The position numbers and the translations under genes are program-made. Shown here piece by piece: positions 39,332 to 47,988 of a stretch of DNA of 64,000 nucleotides. The stretch comes from an uncultured Agathobaculum sp. Lineage in GTDB: Bacteria > Bacillota > Clostridia > Oscillospirales > Butyricicoccaceae. Under the pieces are notes generated by a model, which saw only the letters and a program-made list of their open reading frames with translations, ran no database searches and had not been told where the DNA came from. The stretch is from positions 1 through 64,000 of the forward strand of contig NZ_CALWJK010000006.1 of NCBI RefSeq assembly GCF_944380975.1, read 5' to 3'. The first letter of the stretch is position 1. Each line of letters begins with the position of its first letter.

Positions 39332-40207
39332 ATGAAAAGTATGACCGGCTACGGCCGCGCGAAAGAGGAACGGGACGGTAAGACCATCACGGTCGAACTG
39401 CGCGCCGTCAATCACCGCTATCTGGATTGCACGGTGAAAGCGCCGCGGCAATACGGTTTTTTGGATGACGCGGTCAAAAAGGCTGCGGCCGCCCGCATTG
39501 CGCGCGGCAAGGTGGAGGTTTTCGTCGGCGTGGAGGTCGAGGAGGGCGGCGACGTTGCTGTTACGGTCAACCACCAGCTGGCAAAGCGCTATCTGGAAGC
39601 GCTGCATGACCTGAGCGAGACCTACGGCCTGCGTGATGATGTGACCGTTACGACGCTGTCCAAGTTGCCAGACGTGCTCGGTTCGGAGCGTATCGAACAG
39701 GATGCCGAAGCGATGACCCGCGACGTGCTTGCGGTGTTCGACAAGGCGTGTGACGGGTTTGACCAGATGCGTCTGCGAGAAGGGGAAAAGCTTGCCGAGG
39801 ATGTGCGCAGCCGCTGTGCGGCGATCGAGCGCATGGTCGGTGAGGTCGAGACACGCTCGCCCGAACGTGTTCGGGAATACCGCGAAAAGCTGCTGACCCG
39901 CATGCAGGAGGTGCTGGCGGATACCAGCATCGACGAGACGCGGATTTTGACCGAGGCGGCGATTTACGCCGACAAGACTGCGGTTGATGAGGAAACCGTG
40001 CGTCTTCGCAGCCATCTGCATCAGATGGACGGTATGCTGCAAGAAACGCAGCCGATCGGTCGCAAGCTGGACTTTCTGGTGCAGGAGATGAACCGCGAGG
40101 CCAACACCATCGGCTCCAAGGCGAATGATGTGACGATGGCGCGCATTGTGGTGGATATCAAGAGTGAGATCGAGAAGATCCGCGAACAGATCCAAAATAT
40201 CGAATAA
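39332..40207 (+). CDS. yicC: YicC/YloC-family endoribonuclease
   Basis: A 291-residue protein of standard length. The N-terminus SMTGYGRAKEERDGKTITVE and LRAVNHRYLDCTVKAPR, and the C-terminal LDFLVQEMNREANTIGSKAND, are the family marks. YicC-type proteins are RNases that act with PNPase on small RNAs in E. coli. AAAAGGGGAAAAG precedes the ATG and is partly complementary to the C-rich loops of the small RNAs. It leads the conserved yicC-remA-gmk-rpoZ run. Confidence 0.92.
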   Translation: MKSMTGYGRAKEERDGKTITVELRAVNHRYLDCTVKAPRQYGFLDDAVKKAAAARIARGKVEVFVGVEVEEGGDVAVTVNHQLAKRYLEALHDLSETYGLRDDVTVTTLSKLPDVLGSERIEQDAEAMTRDVLAVFDKACDGFDQMRLREGEKLAEDVRSRCAAIERMVGEVETRSPERVREYREKLLTRMQEVLADTSIDETRILTEAAIYADKTAVDEETVRLRSHLHQMDGMLQETQPIGRKLDFLVQEMNREANTIGSKANDVTMARIVVDIKSEIEKIREQIQNIE

Positions 40208-40221
40208 TACAAACATTTTAT

Positions 40222-40247
40222 TCGTTCGGAAGCGTGCTTCCGAACGA
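40222..40247. repeat. Perfect palindromic hairpin between yicC and remA
   Basis: TCGTTCGGAAGC and its exact complement with a 2-base centre (GT), 12-bp arms. There is no T-tract. It may be an mRNA processing or stability hairpin, or a protein-binding palindrome. Confidence 0.5.
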
Positions 40248-40272
40248 GACAAAATGAGAGGGGGCGGCACGG

Positions 40273-40536
40273 GTGAAACTCATCAACATCGGGTTTGGCA
40301 ATATGGTGGCTTCGTCGCGGCTGATCGCAATCGTCAGCCCAGAGTCTGCGCCGGTCAAGCGTACCGTGCAGGAGGCGCGTGACCGCGGCATGGTGATCGA
40401 CGGCACCTATGGCCGCCGCACCCGCGCCGTGCTGATTATGGACAGCGACCATGTGGTGCTGAGTGCTTTGCAGCCGGAAACAGTGGCGGCACGTTTTGCC
40501 GGCGATGCGGAGGAAGGAGAGAGCGAAGATGCGTAA
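40273..40536 (+). CDS. remA: RemA-family extracellular matrix regulator (DUF370)
   Basis: An 87-residue DNA-binding regulator with GTG start (GAGGGGG upstream). The sequence [40 protein letters not shown] and [20 protein letters not shown] is typical RemA. In Bacillus RemA forms rings that wrap DNA and activate matrix and osmoprotection genes. The yicC-remA-gmk order is conserved across Firmicutes. It overlaps gmk by 8 bp. Confidence 0.93.
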   Translation: MKLINIGFGNMVASSRLIAIVSPESAPVKRTVQEARDRGMVIDGTYGRRTRAVLIMDSDHVVLSALQPETVAARFAGDAEEGESEDA

Positions 40537-41089
40537 AGGAACCTTATATGTATTCACAGGGCCGTCGGGCGCAGGCAAGGGGACGCTGCTCTCGCGCCTG
40601 CAGGAGCAGGATGACCGCCTGTTCTATTCGATTTCCGCGACCACACGCGCGCCGCGCCCGGGGGAGACCGACGGCGTGCAGTATTACTTCCTCTCCAAGG
40701 CGGAATTTGAGGAGAAAATCGCGCAGCATGCGTTTTTGGAGTATGCATGCTATGTGGAGAATTATTATGGCACACTCGAAGCACCGGTCAATGAAAAGCT
40801 GGAGCAGGGCTTTGACGTAGTGCTGGAGATCGAAGTGCAGGGCGCAATGCAGGTGCACGAAAAGCGTCCGGACGCGGTGATGGTGTTCATCGCGCCGCCG
40901 TCATTTGAGGAGCTGGCTGCGCGGCTGCGTGGACGCGGCACGGAGGACGAGGAAAAGGTGCTCAAACGGCTGGAAACCGCCAAAGAAGAACTCAAACAGC
41001 AGGAACGGTTCGATTATGTGATCGTCAACGACGAGCTGGACCGAGCGGTAGAAGAATTGAGGAACATTCTGGCAAAGCGCCGTACATAA
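40529..41089 (+). CDS. gmk: Guanylate kinase
   Basis: A 186-residue enzyme that phosphorylates GMP to GDP. P-loop [12 protein letters not shown] (about residues 9-20), the GMP-binding [19 protein letters not shown], the YYGT motif, [10 protein letters not shown] and the lid [11 protein letters not shown] are all present. It starts within the remA end at ATG 40529, with AAGGAGAGA as ribosome site. GMP kinase also feeds (p)ppGpp metabolism, which fits with rpoZ downstream. Confidence 0.96.
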   Translation: MRKGTLYVFTGPSGAGKGTLLSRLQEQDDRLFYSISATTRAPRPGETDGVQYYFLSKAEFEEKIAQHAFLEYACYVENYYGTLEAPVNEKLEQGFDVVLEIEVQGAMQVHEKRPDAVMVFIAPPSFEELAARLRGRGTEDEEKVLKRLETAKEELKQQERFDYVIVNDELDRAVEELRNILAKRRT

Positions 41090-41145
41090 CGGCGCGGTTC
41101 TTTTCATAAATAATACAAAGGGTAATATAAGGAGATTGGATTACT

Positions 41146-41538
41146 ATGCTGAAACCTTCGATGCAGGAACTGATGAAACGTGTGGGCAACCGCTATCTGC
41201 TGGTCAATCTGGCTGCGCAGCGCGCCCGCGACATTGCCGATCAGGCTGAGGAAACCGGCGAGCAGCTGCCGGATAAGGCGGTAAAGCTGGCACTCGATGA
41301 GATCGCGGCAGGCACGATCGTGTATCGTCCGGGACCGCGCACCGAGCCGGTAATCGTGCAGAACAACGCGATCGCAGCGGCGATGGTTGATGTGGATGAT
41401 TCGATTGATCTGGGCGACGAGGACGACACCGTATCTGACGAGGACGCTGCCGACGAGCAGGAGGACGAAACCCATCGCCTCGATGAGTTCGACGATCACG
41501 AACTGGACGACGGCGACATCCCCGAGGAGGATCGCTAA
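41146..41538 (+). CDS. rpoZ: RNA polymerase omega subunit with long acidic tail
   Basis: A 130-residue omega. The first 70 residues are the usual core (MLKPSMQELMKRVGNRYLLV, NLAAQRARDI, KAVKLALDEIAAGTIVY). After it comes an extra segment of about 60 residues that ends in a very acidic run of Asp/Glu (DDSIDLGDEDDTVSDEDAAD and on). Typical Firmicute omega is 65-75 residues. The position between gmk and coaBC is canonical. The tail could be a docking or anti-nucleic-acid extension. Confidence 0.9.
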   Translation: MLKPSMQELMKRVGNRYLLVNLAAQRARDIADQAEETGEQLPDKAVKLALDEIAAGTIVYRPGPRTEPVIVQNNAIAAAMVDVDDSIDLGDEDDTVSDEDAADEQEDETHRLDEFDDHELDDGDIPEEDR

Positions 41539-41541
41539 GCC

Positions 41542-42741
41542 ATGCATCTGGCTGGGAAAACCGTGGTGCTGTGCGTGACGGGCGGCATCGCGGCTTATAA
41601 AGCCGCCGACCTGACCAGCAAGCTACGTCAGGCGGGGGCAAACGTGCGTGTGCTGATGACTGAATCGGCCACGCAGTTCATTTCCCCCATCACGTTCGAG
41701 ACTTTGTCGGGGTACCGCACGGTGGTGGACACCTTTGACCGCAACTTCGCGTGGGAGGTCGAGCATATCTCGCTGGCCAAAGCCGCGGATGTGTTCGTCA
41801 TTGCGCCCGCGACCGCCAATATCATCGCGAAAGCCGCGCACGGCATTGCGGATGATATGGTATCGACCACGCTGCTGGCGACCAAAGCGCCGGTTGTGAT
41901 CGCGCCTGCAATGAACACCGGTATGTACGACAATCCGGTGACGCAGCAAAACCTGAACACCTTGCGCGAGCGGGGGTTCCACATCATTGACCCGGCAGCG
42001 GGACACCTCGCCTGCGGGGATTCGGGACGCGGCAAGCTGCCGGACACGCCGACGCTGCTGCACGGTATCGAACAGGCGATCACGCCGCAGGATCTGAAAG
42101 GTCTGCGCGTGCTGGTGACCGCTGGCCCGACGCAGGAGGCGCTCGACCCGGTGCGTTTCTTGTCCAATCATTCGACGGGCAAGATGGGCTACGCCATTGC
42201 GGCGCGCGCGGCGATGCGCGGCGCTGAGGTCACGCTGGTTTCCGGCCCGACCGCGCTGGCAACGCCCATGGGTGTGCAGCGCGTGGATATTGTTTCGGCG
42301 CGCGACATGCATGATGCTGTGATTTCCCGCGCGGATACACAGGATATCATCATCAAAGCAGCTGCGGTGGGCGATTACCGTCCCGCACAGACGGCGGACG
42401 AAAAGATGAAAAAGAGCGACGACGATCTGAGCGTCGCGCTGGTGCGCAACCCGGACATTTTGGCGGAGCTTGGTCAAAAGAAACGTCCGGGGCAGCAGCT
42501 TTGCGGTTTTGCGATGGAGACGCAAAACCTTTTGGAAAACGCAGCCGATAAGCTGCGTCGCAAAAACTGTGATATGCTGGTGGCAAACTCGCTGCGAGAC
42601 AAAGGAGCAGGCTTTGGCACGGATACCAACGCTGTCACGCTGCTGTTTGCGGATGGGACGCGCGAAACCCCACCGCTCATGCCCAAGGAGGACGTGGCGG
42701 ATGTGATTTTCGACCGCCTGCTGGCCATGCGGGCAAATTAA
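41542..42741 (+). CDS. coaBC: Bifunctional phosphopantothenoylcysteine decarboxylase/synthase
   Basis: A 399-residue enzyme for two steps of coenzyme A synthesis. The N-terminal flavin-dependent CoaC domain has VTGGIAAYKAADL, the active-site His region EVEHISLAKAAD, PAMNTGMYDNP and the lid Cys in HLACGDSGRGK. The C-terminal CoaB domain has VTAGPTQEALDPVRFLSN, HSTGKMGYAIA and the AAAVGDYRP and VANSLRDKGAGFG motifs. It starts 3 bp after rpoZ. Confidence 0.95.
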   Translation: MHLAGKTVVLCVTGGIAAYKAADLTSKLRQAGANVRVLMTESATQFISPITFETLSGYRTVVDTFDRNFAWEVEHISLAKAADVFVIAPATANIIAKAAHGIADDMVSTTLLATKAPVVIAPAMNTGMYDNPVTQQNLNTLRERGFHIIDPAAGHLACGDSGRGKLPDTPTLLHGIEQAITPQDLKGLRVLVTAGPTQEALDPVRFLSNHSTGKMGYAIAARAAMRGAEVTLVSGPTALATPMGVQRVDIVSARDMHDAVISRADTQDIIIKAAAVGDYRPAQTADEKMKKSDDDLSVALVRNPDILAELGQKKRPGQQLCGFAMETQNLLENAADKLRRKNCDMLVANSLRDKGAGFGTDTNAVTLLFADGTRETPPLMPKEDVADVIFDRLLAMRAN

Positions 42742-42767
42742 ACTGGAAAGAGAAAGGAGTATAGCGG

Positions 42768-45221
42768 TTGACGGAACAAATCTGTGCGGTTGCCGTGGAC
42801 GCGGCAACCTACGCCATCGACAAGCTGTACTCCTACCGTGTGCCGGACGAGCTGCGGGAACAGGTGCTGATCGGCACCCGTGTTCTCGTGCCGTTCGGCT
42901 TTGGCAATAAACGGGCGGAAGCGGTCGTGCTCGCGTTCCGTGAGGACGCGGGCGGGCATAAGCTCAAGCCGATTATCGAGGTGCTGGACGACACACCCAT
43001 TTTGACTGCGCCGCAGCTCAAACTCGCCGCATGGATGCGGGAGCGGCTGTACTGCACGTTTTTCGATTGCGTGCGCGTCATGCTGCCCGCGGGACTGTGG
43101 TTCAAGCGCAACGAAACATACACATTGTCGCCCGATGCCGACCTTGCCGCGCTGCGGCAGCGGGACGGGGACGCGGGGCGTGTGATGCAGCTGTTCGACC
43201 AGCCGGGACAGACGCTTGCCGTGTCCGATATCCGGCAGCGGCTGGGCGGCAAAAGCGTCACCCGCGTGCTGGACATGCTGACGGGTGAGGGCGTGCTGCT
43301 GTACCACAGCAACACCGTGCAGAAATCGGGCGACAAGACCGAGAAAATGCTCGCGCTCGATATGGAAGCGGGGGAGGCGATGGCGCGCATCGGCCGCCGC
43401 AGTCCGGCGCGGCTGGACGTGGTTTCCGTGCTTGCCGACGGCGGTTGTATGAGCCAGAAAGAGCTGGTTTACATGACCGGTGTGACCGATGCGGCACTGC
43501 GCGACATGGTCAAAAAGGGCATGCTGCGTGCGCGGCAGGAGGAACGCCTGCGCACACCGGATTTTTCCGAGGTGCCGCCTGCGCCGCCCCCGGTACTCAG
43601 CGCGCAGCAGCAGCAGGCGTATGACGGCCTTGCCGCTTTGATGGATGAGGATGCGCCGCGCGCGGCGCTGCTGTTCGGCGTGACCGGCAGCGGTAAAACG
43701 CAGGTGTATCTGAGGCTGATCGCGCACGCACTCGAGCAGGACAAAAGCGCAATCGTGCTTGTGCCCGAGATCGGGCTGACGCCGCAGGTCATGCGGCAGT
43801 TCGCCGCGCAGTTCGGTGACACGGTTGCCGTGCTGCACTCCGCGCTGTCGGCCGGAGAGCGGTATGACAGCTTCAAAAAGATCAAATCCGGCCGCGCGCG
43901 CGTCGTGATTGGCACGCGCTCGGCAGTGTTTGCGCCGGTCGAGCGCCTTGGGGTGCTCATCCTCGATGAGGAGCAGGACGGCGCATATAAATCTGAGCAG
44001 TCCCCGCGCTATCACGCGCGCGACGTGGCGAAATACCGCGCCGCACACGAAAGCGCGCTGCTCGTGCTCGGCTCTGCGACCCCGTCGGTCGAGACCTATT
44101 ACGGGGCGAAGCAGGGCAAATACCCGGTGTTTTCGCTCACCGAGCGGTTTATGGGCACCAGTCTGCCCGAAGTGCAGATCGCAGATTTGCGCGGACAGGC
44201 GCGCGAAGGGCGCAGCGGCGTAATCGGCCAGCAGCTGGAAAGTGAACTGATTGACACGCTGAACCGTGGCAAACAGGCGATTTTGTTCCTCAATCGGCGC
44301 GGCAATAGCCGCGTGATTGGCTGTGCGCTGTGCGGCTGGGTGCCCGAGTGCCCGTCGTGCTCGACCAGTATGACCTATCACTCGGCTTCCGGCCGCGCGA
44401 TGTGCCACTATTGCGGCGCATCGGTCAAAATCACAGGCACCTGCCCGGTTTGCGGTGGAGAGAGCCTGTTCACCGAAACGCCCGGCACGCAGAAGGTGGA
44501 GCAGGAACTGCACGAAAAATTCCCGTCCGCGCGCGTGCTGCGCATGGATGCGGATACCATGACCACCAAGGGCGCACATGAAAAGCTGCTCACGCAGTTT
44601 GCCAAAGGCGGCGCGGATATCCTGCTGGGCACCCAGATGGTGACCAAAGGGCTGGATTTTGAAAATGTCACGCTCGTCGGTGTGCTGGATGCTGACCAAA
44701 GCCTGTATGCGCAGGACTACCGCGCGCGGGAGCGTACGTTTTCGCTCATCACGCAGGTGGTCGGGCGCGCGGGGCGGCGGTTTGACACAGGCAAGGCGGT
44801 TATCCAGACGTACAGTCCGACACATCCGGTCATTTTGACCGCCGCACGGCAAGACTACGAAGCATTTTATGAGCGCGAGATGGAGACGCGAGAGGCGCTG
44901 CAATGTCCGCCGGTCTGCGACTTGACTGTGCTGACCGCAGTGGGTGAGGTCGAGCAGCAGGTGCTGGCAAGTCTGCTTTCCCTCAAAACCCGTCTGCAAA
45001 GCCTGATGGAAGGGCAGTATGCGGACGTGAAAGCGCCCGTACTCGGCCCGGCAGCGGCGCAGGTGGTCAAGGTCATGGGGCGTTACCGGTATCATTTGAC
45101 CATGCGTGCGCAAAACACCGCGCGCTGGCGCGCATTGGTGGCCGGGGTCATGCGGGAGTTTTTGCGGGACAGCAAAAACCGCGGCGTGACCGTGTTTGCA
45201 GACGAAAATCCCGACCTATAA
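42768..45221 (+). CDS. priA: Primosomal protein N' (PriA helicase)
   Basis: An 817-residue replication-restart helicase. It has an N-terminal 3'-DNA-binding domain (about 1-100), winged helix, helicase lobe 1 with Walker A GVTGSGKTQVYL (about 305) and DEEQDGAYK (DEEH-like box), a four-pair zinc cluster (CALCGWVPECPSC...CHYCG...CPVCG) and lobe 2 with GTQMVTKGLDFENV and QVVGRAGR. The TTG start at 42768 is set by AGAAAGGAGT 7 bases upstream. It is one of the long operon genes. Confidence 0.95.
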   Translation: MTEQICAVAVDAATYAIDKLYSYRVPDELREQVLIGTRVLVPFGFGNKRAEAVVLAFREDAGGHKLKPIIEVLDDTPILTAPQLKLAAWMRERLYCTFFDCVRVMLPAGLWFKRNETYTLSPDADLAALRQRDGDAGRVMQLFDQPGQTLAVSDIRQRLGGKSVTRVLDMLTGEGVLLYHSNTVQKSGDKTEKMLALDMEAGEAMARIGRRSPARLDVVSVLADGGCMSQKELVYMTGVTDAALRDMVKKGMLRARQEERLRTPDFSEVPPAPPPVLSAQQQQAYDGLAALMDEDAPRAALLFGVTGSGKTQVYLRLIAHALEQDKSAIVLVPEIGLTPQVMRQFAAQFGDTVAVLHSALSAGERYDSFKKIKSGRARVVIGTRSAVFAPVERLGVLILDEEQDGAYKSEQSPRYHARDVAKYRAAHESALLVLGSATPSVETYYGAKQGKYPVFSLTERFMGTSLPEVQIADLRGQAREGRSGVIGQQLESELIDTLNRGKQAILFLNRRGNSRVIGCALCGWVPECPSCSTSMTYHSASGRAMCHYCGASVKITGTCPVCGGESLFTETPGTQKVEQELHEKFPSARVLRMDADTMTTKGAHEKLLTQFAKGGADILLGTQMVTKGLDFENVTLVGVLDADQSLYAQDYRARERTFSLITQVVGRAGRRFDTGKAVIQTYSPTHPVILTAARQDYEAFYEREMETREALQCPPVCDLTVLTAVGEVEQQVLASLLSLKTRLQSLMEGQYADVKAPVLGPAAAQVVKVMGRYRYHLTMRAQNTARWRALVAGVMREFLRDSKNRGVTVFADENPDL

Positions 45222-45238
45222 GGCGCGGAGGATGGAAT

Positions 45239-45841
45239 ATGGAAGGACAATTTGTGATTCGGCGGGCGGCGGCAGAGGATGCGGCTGCGCTGCTGGAAAT
45301 ATACCAGCCGTATATTACGGATACGGTTATCACATTTGAATACGAGGTGCCTGCGGCAGAAGAATTTGCTGCGCGCATTACGGATACACTCGCGGATTTT
45401 CCGTATCTTGTGTGCGAGCGGGACGGCAAACCGGTCGGTTATGCGTATGCGCATCACATTCGAGAGCGCGCGGCGTATGATTGGGCGGTCGAGCTGTCGA
45501 TTTACTTAGCGCCTACAGCACAGGACCAGGGCGTGGGTACCGTGCTGTACCGGTGTCTGATCGACTTGCTGGAGATGCAGCATGTACGTATTTTATACGG
45601 TTGTGTCACGCTGCCGAACGAAAAAAGCCACAGTCTGCACGAAAAGCTGGGCTTTGCGCTTACGGGTGTATGGCACGGCTCAGGCTGGAAGTTTGCGCGG
45701 TGGCATGACGTAGGCTGGTTTGAAAAACGTCTGGGTGGGGACGGGCCGGCGCAGCCGGTCGTGCCGTTTCCGGCGCTTGATGAAGAGAAAATACAGGAAT
45801 GTTTGTGCCGATATACGGCAATGCTGAAGATGGAGGACTGA
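45239..45841 (+). CDS. GNAT-family N-acetyltransferase (phosphinothricin-acetyltransferase-like)
   Basis: A 200-residue acetyltransferase. The pattern FVIRRAAAEDAAALLEIYQP, TFEYEVPAAEEF, PVGYAYAHHIRERAAYDWAV and ELSIYLAPTAQDQGVGTVLY (acetyl-CoA loop) is close to the Pat/YwnH group that acetylates amino groups of amino acid analogues. A C-terminal extension of about 25 residues follows. It sits between priA and def with short gaps, so it has joined the operon. Substrate not determinable. Confidence 0.85.
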   Translation: MEGQFVIRRAAAEDAAALLEIYQPYITDTVITFEYEVPAAEEFAARITDTLADFPYLVCERDGKPVGYAYAHHIRERAAYDWAVELSIYLAPTAQDQGVGTVLYRCLIDLLEMQHVRILYGCVTLPNEKSHSLHEKLGFALTGVWHGSGWKFARWHDVGWFEKRLGGDGPAQPVVPFPALDEEKIQECLCRYTAMLKMED

Positions 45842-45847
45842 ACTGAC

Positions 45848-46348
45848 ATGGCACTTCGTAAAATTCTGACAGAGGGCGACGAGCAGCTGCTCAAGCACAG
45901 CCGCACGGTAGAAAAATTCGACGCGCGTCTGCATACGCTGCTCGACGATATGCGCGAGACGCTGGAAAATTCGGGCGGCGTTGGTCTTGCCGCGCCGCAG
46001 GTCGGCGTGCTGCGCCGTGTGGTCGTGCTGCTGGACGTTAACACCGAGCCGGAGGAGATGGTCGAACTGATCAACCCTGAGGTGATCGAGACGCGCGGTG
46101 CGGAGCGCGTGGTCGAGGGCTGCCTGTCCGTGCCGGGCGTGTACGGCTACGTCACCCGCCCGACGTGGGCGAAGATCCGCGCGCAGGACCGCGACGGCAA
46201 CTGGTTTGAGCGCGAGGGCGAAGGCATTGTCGCGCAGTGCTTCTGCCACGAGACCGAGCATCTGGACGGGCATCTGTTCACCGAGAAGGTCGAGGAATAT
46301 GTTGACCCGGAGGACTTGCAGCAGGGCGATGAGGGTGACGCGGAATGA
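45848..46348 (+). CDS. def: Peptide deformylase
   Basis: A 166-residue metalloenzyme that removes the formyl group from new proteins. The three motifs are GGVGLAAPQVG, EGCLSVPG and CHETEHLDG, which supply the metal ligands Cys and two His and the catalytic Glu. ATG 45848. Its stop overlaps the fmt start, the classical def-fmt pair. Confidence 0.97.
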   Translation: MALRKILTEGDEQLLKHSRTVEKFDARLHTLLDDMRETLENSGGVGLAAPQVGVLRRVVVLLDVNTEPEEMVELINPEVIETRGAERVVEGCLSVPGVYGYVTRPTWAKIRAQDRDGNWFEREGEGIVAQCFCHETEHLDGHLFTEKVEEYVDPEDLQQGDEGDAE

Positions 46349-47277
46349 GGATTGTATTCATGGGCACGCCGGATTTCGCCGTGCCGAGCTTACAGGCGCT
46401 GATCGACGCAGGGCATGAGGTGTGTGCGGTATACACCCAGCCCGACAAGCCGCAAGGCCGCAAGCAGATTTTGACCGCGCCGCCGGTGAAAACGCTGGCG
46501 CTCGAGCATAATATCACGGTTTATCAGCCGCAGACGCTCAAAAACGAGGACGAACAGGCACAGTTACGTGCCCTAGCACCTGAAGTTATTATCGTCGTGG
46601 CGTATGGCAAGCTGCTGCCCAAAGCGGTGCTCGACATCCCTCCGCACGGGTGCATCAACGTACACGGTTCGCTGCTGCCGCGCTGGCGCGGTGCCGCGCC
46701 CATCCAGTGGGCGGTGATGGCAGGAGACCAAAAGGCGGGCGTGACAACCATGCAGATGGCCGAAGGGCTGGACACGGGCGACATGCTGCTCACCTATGAA
46801 ACCGAAGTCGGCGCGCGGGAGACCGCCGGCGAGCTGTTTGACCGGCTCGCGCAGGCGGGCGCGGAACTTCTGGTTCGTACCATGGCCCAACTGGATACCA
46901 TCGTTCCCACCCCGCAGGATGACAGCCAAAGCTGCTACGCGCACATGCTGGATAAGCAGATGGCGGTGATCGACTGGACAAAGTCCGCGCACGAGATCGA
47001 CTGCCTGATCCGCGGGCTGAATCCGTGGCCGGTGGCGCTGACCACGTTGGACGGCGCGCGGCTCAAGGTGTATGCGGCGCAGCCGGTGGACGGCAAGGGC
47101 AAGCCGGGCGAGGTGCTGGTGAGCGACGCGAAAAAGGGACTGATTGTGGCGTGCGGCGCGGGGGCGCTTGCACTCGAAGAGATTCAACTGGTCGGCGGCA
47201 AACGCATGAAGAGCGCGGATTTCCTGTGCGGCCATGCGGTGGAGAAAGCAACCGTTTTGGGTGAATCAAAGGAGTAA
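46345..47277 (+). CDS. fmt: Methionyl-tRNA formyltransferase
   Basis: A 310-residue enzyme that formylates initiator Met-tRNA using 10-formyl-THF. It has MRIVFMGTPDFAVPSLQALI, the catalytic Asn-His region NVHGSLLPRWRGAAPIQWAV, TTMQMAEGLDTGDML, and the C-terminal tRNA-binding domain (from about residue 205). Coupled to def by a 4-bp overlap and followed 3 bp later by the zinc peptidase gene. Confidence 0.97.
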   Translation: MRIVFMGTPDFAVPSLQALIDAGHEVCAVYTQPDKPQGRKQILTAPPVKTLALEHNITVYQPQTLKNEDEQAQLRALAPEVIIVVAYGKLLPKAVLDIPPHGCINVHGSLLPRWRGAAPIQWAVMAGDQKAGVTTMQMAEGLDTGDMLLTYETEVGARETAGELFDRLAQAGAELLVRTMAQLDTIVPTPQDDSQSCYAHMLDKQMAVIDWTKSAHEIDCLIRGLNPWPVALTTLDGARLKVYAAQPVDGKGKPGEVLVSDAKKGLIVACGAGALALEEIQLVGGKRMKSADFLCGHAVEKATVLGESKE

Positions 47278-47280
47278 ATT

Positions 47281-47988
47281 ATGCCTTATTTTGGTTATTA
47301 CGGCATTGATATGTATTATATCGTGCTGGTCATTCCGTGCATCATTCTAGCATTCTGGGCGCAGAGCAAGGTCAAAAGCACATTTGGTAAATACTCGCAG
47401 GTGCTCAATCGTCGCGGGATGAGCGGTGCGCAGGCGGCCGAGGCTGTGCTGCGGGCCAACGGCGTAAACGGCGTGCGCATTGAGCGGGTATCCGGTCGCT
47501 TAACAGACCATTTCGATCCGCGCAGCAACGTCATCCGTCTGTCGGACGCGGTGTATGACTCGACCTCGGTCGCGTCGGTCGGCGTAGCCGCGCACGAGGC
47601 GGGCCACGCGGTGCAGCACGCGGTCGGTTATTTCCCGATCCGGCTGCGCTCGGCCATCATTCCGCTGACCCAGTTCGGCTCGATGGCGGCGTTCCCGCTC
47701 ATTCTGCTTGGTCTGCTGTTCAATTCCGAGGCGTTTATCAATATCGGCATTCTTGCATTTGCGCTGTCGACCCTGTTCCAGCTGGTGACGCTGCCGGTCG
47801 AGTTGGATGCGTCGCGCCGCGCACTCGCGGCCATCCGCGAACGCAATCTGCTGTATGAAGACGAATACCCGATGGCGAAAAAGACGTTGACCGCTGCCGC
47901 GATGACCTATGTGGCCGCGCTGGCGGTATCGCTTGCGCAGCTTTTGCGACTGCTGCTGATTTTTGGAGGACGGAGACGCGATGACTGA
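47281..47988 (+). CDS. YugP-type membrane zinc metallopeptidase
   Basis: A 235-residue membrane protein with an N-terminal helix (about 10-28), a catalytic core with the HEXXH motif VAAHEAGHAVQHAVGY (about residue 103) and a third-ligand Glu likely in VELDASRRALA, and three further helices. The SRLTDHFDPRSNVIRLSD-like segment before HEXXH is typical of the YugP (peptidase-like, DUF1-type) family that often sits between fmt and rsmB. Its substrate is unknown. Confidence 0.88.
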   Translation: MPYFGYYGIDMYYIVLVIPCIILAFWAQSKVKSTFGKYSQVLNRRGMSGAQAAEAVLRANGVNGVRIERVSGRLTDHFDPRSNVIRLSDAVYDSTSVASVGVAAHEAGHAVQHAVGYFPIRLRSAIIPLTQFGSMAAFPLILLGLLFNSEAFINIGILAFALSTLFQLVTLPVELDASRRALAAIRERNLLYEDEYPMAKKTLTAAAMTYVAALAVSLAQLLRLLLIFGGRRRDD

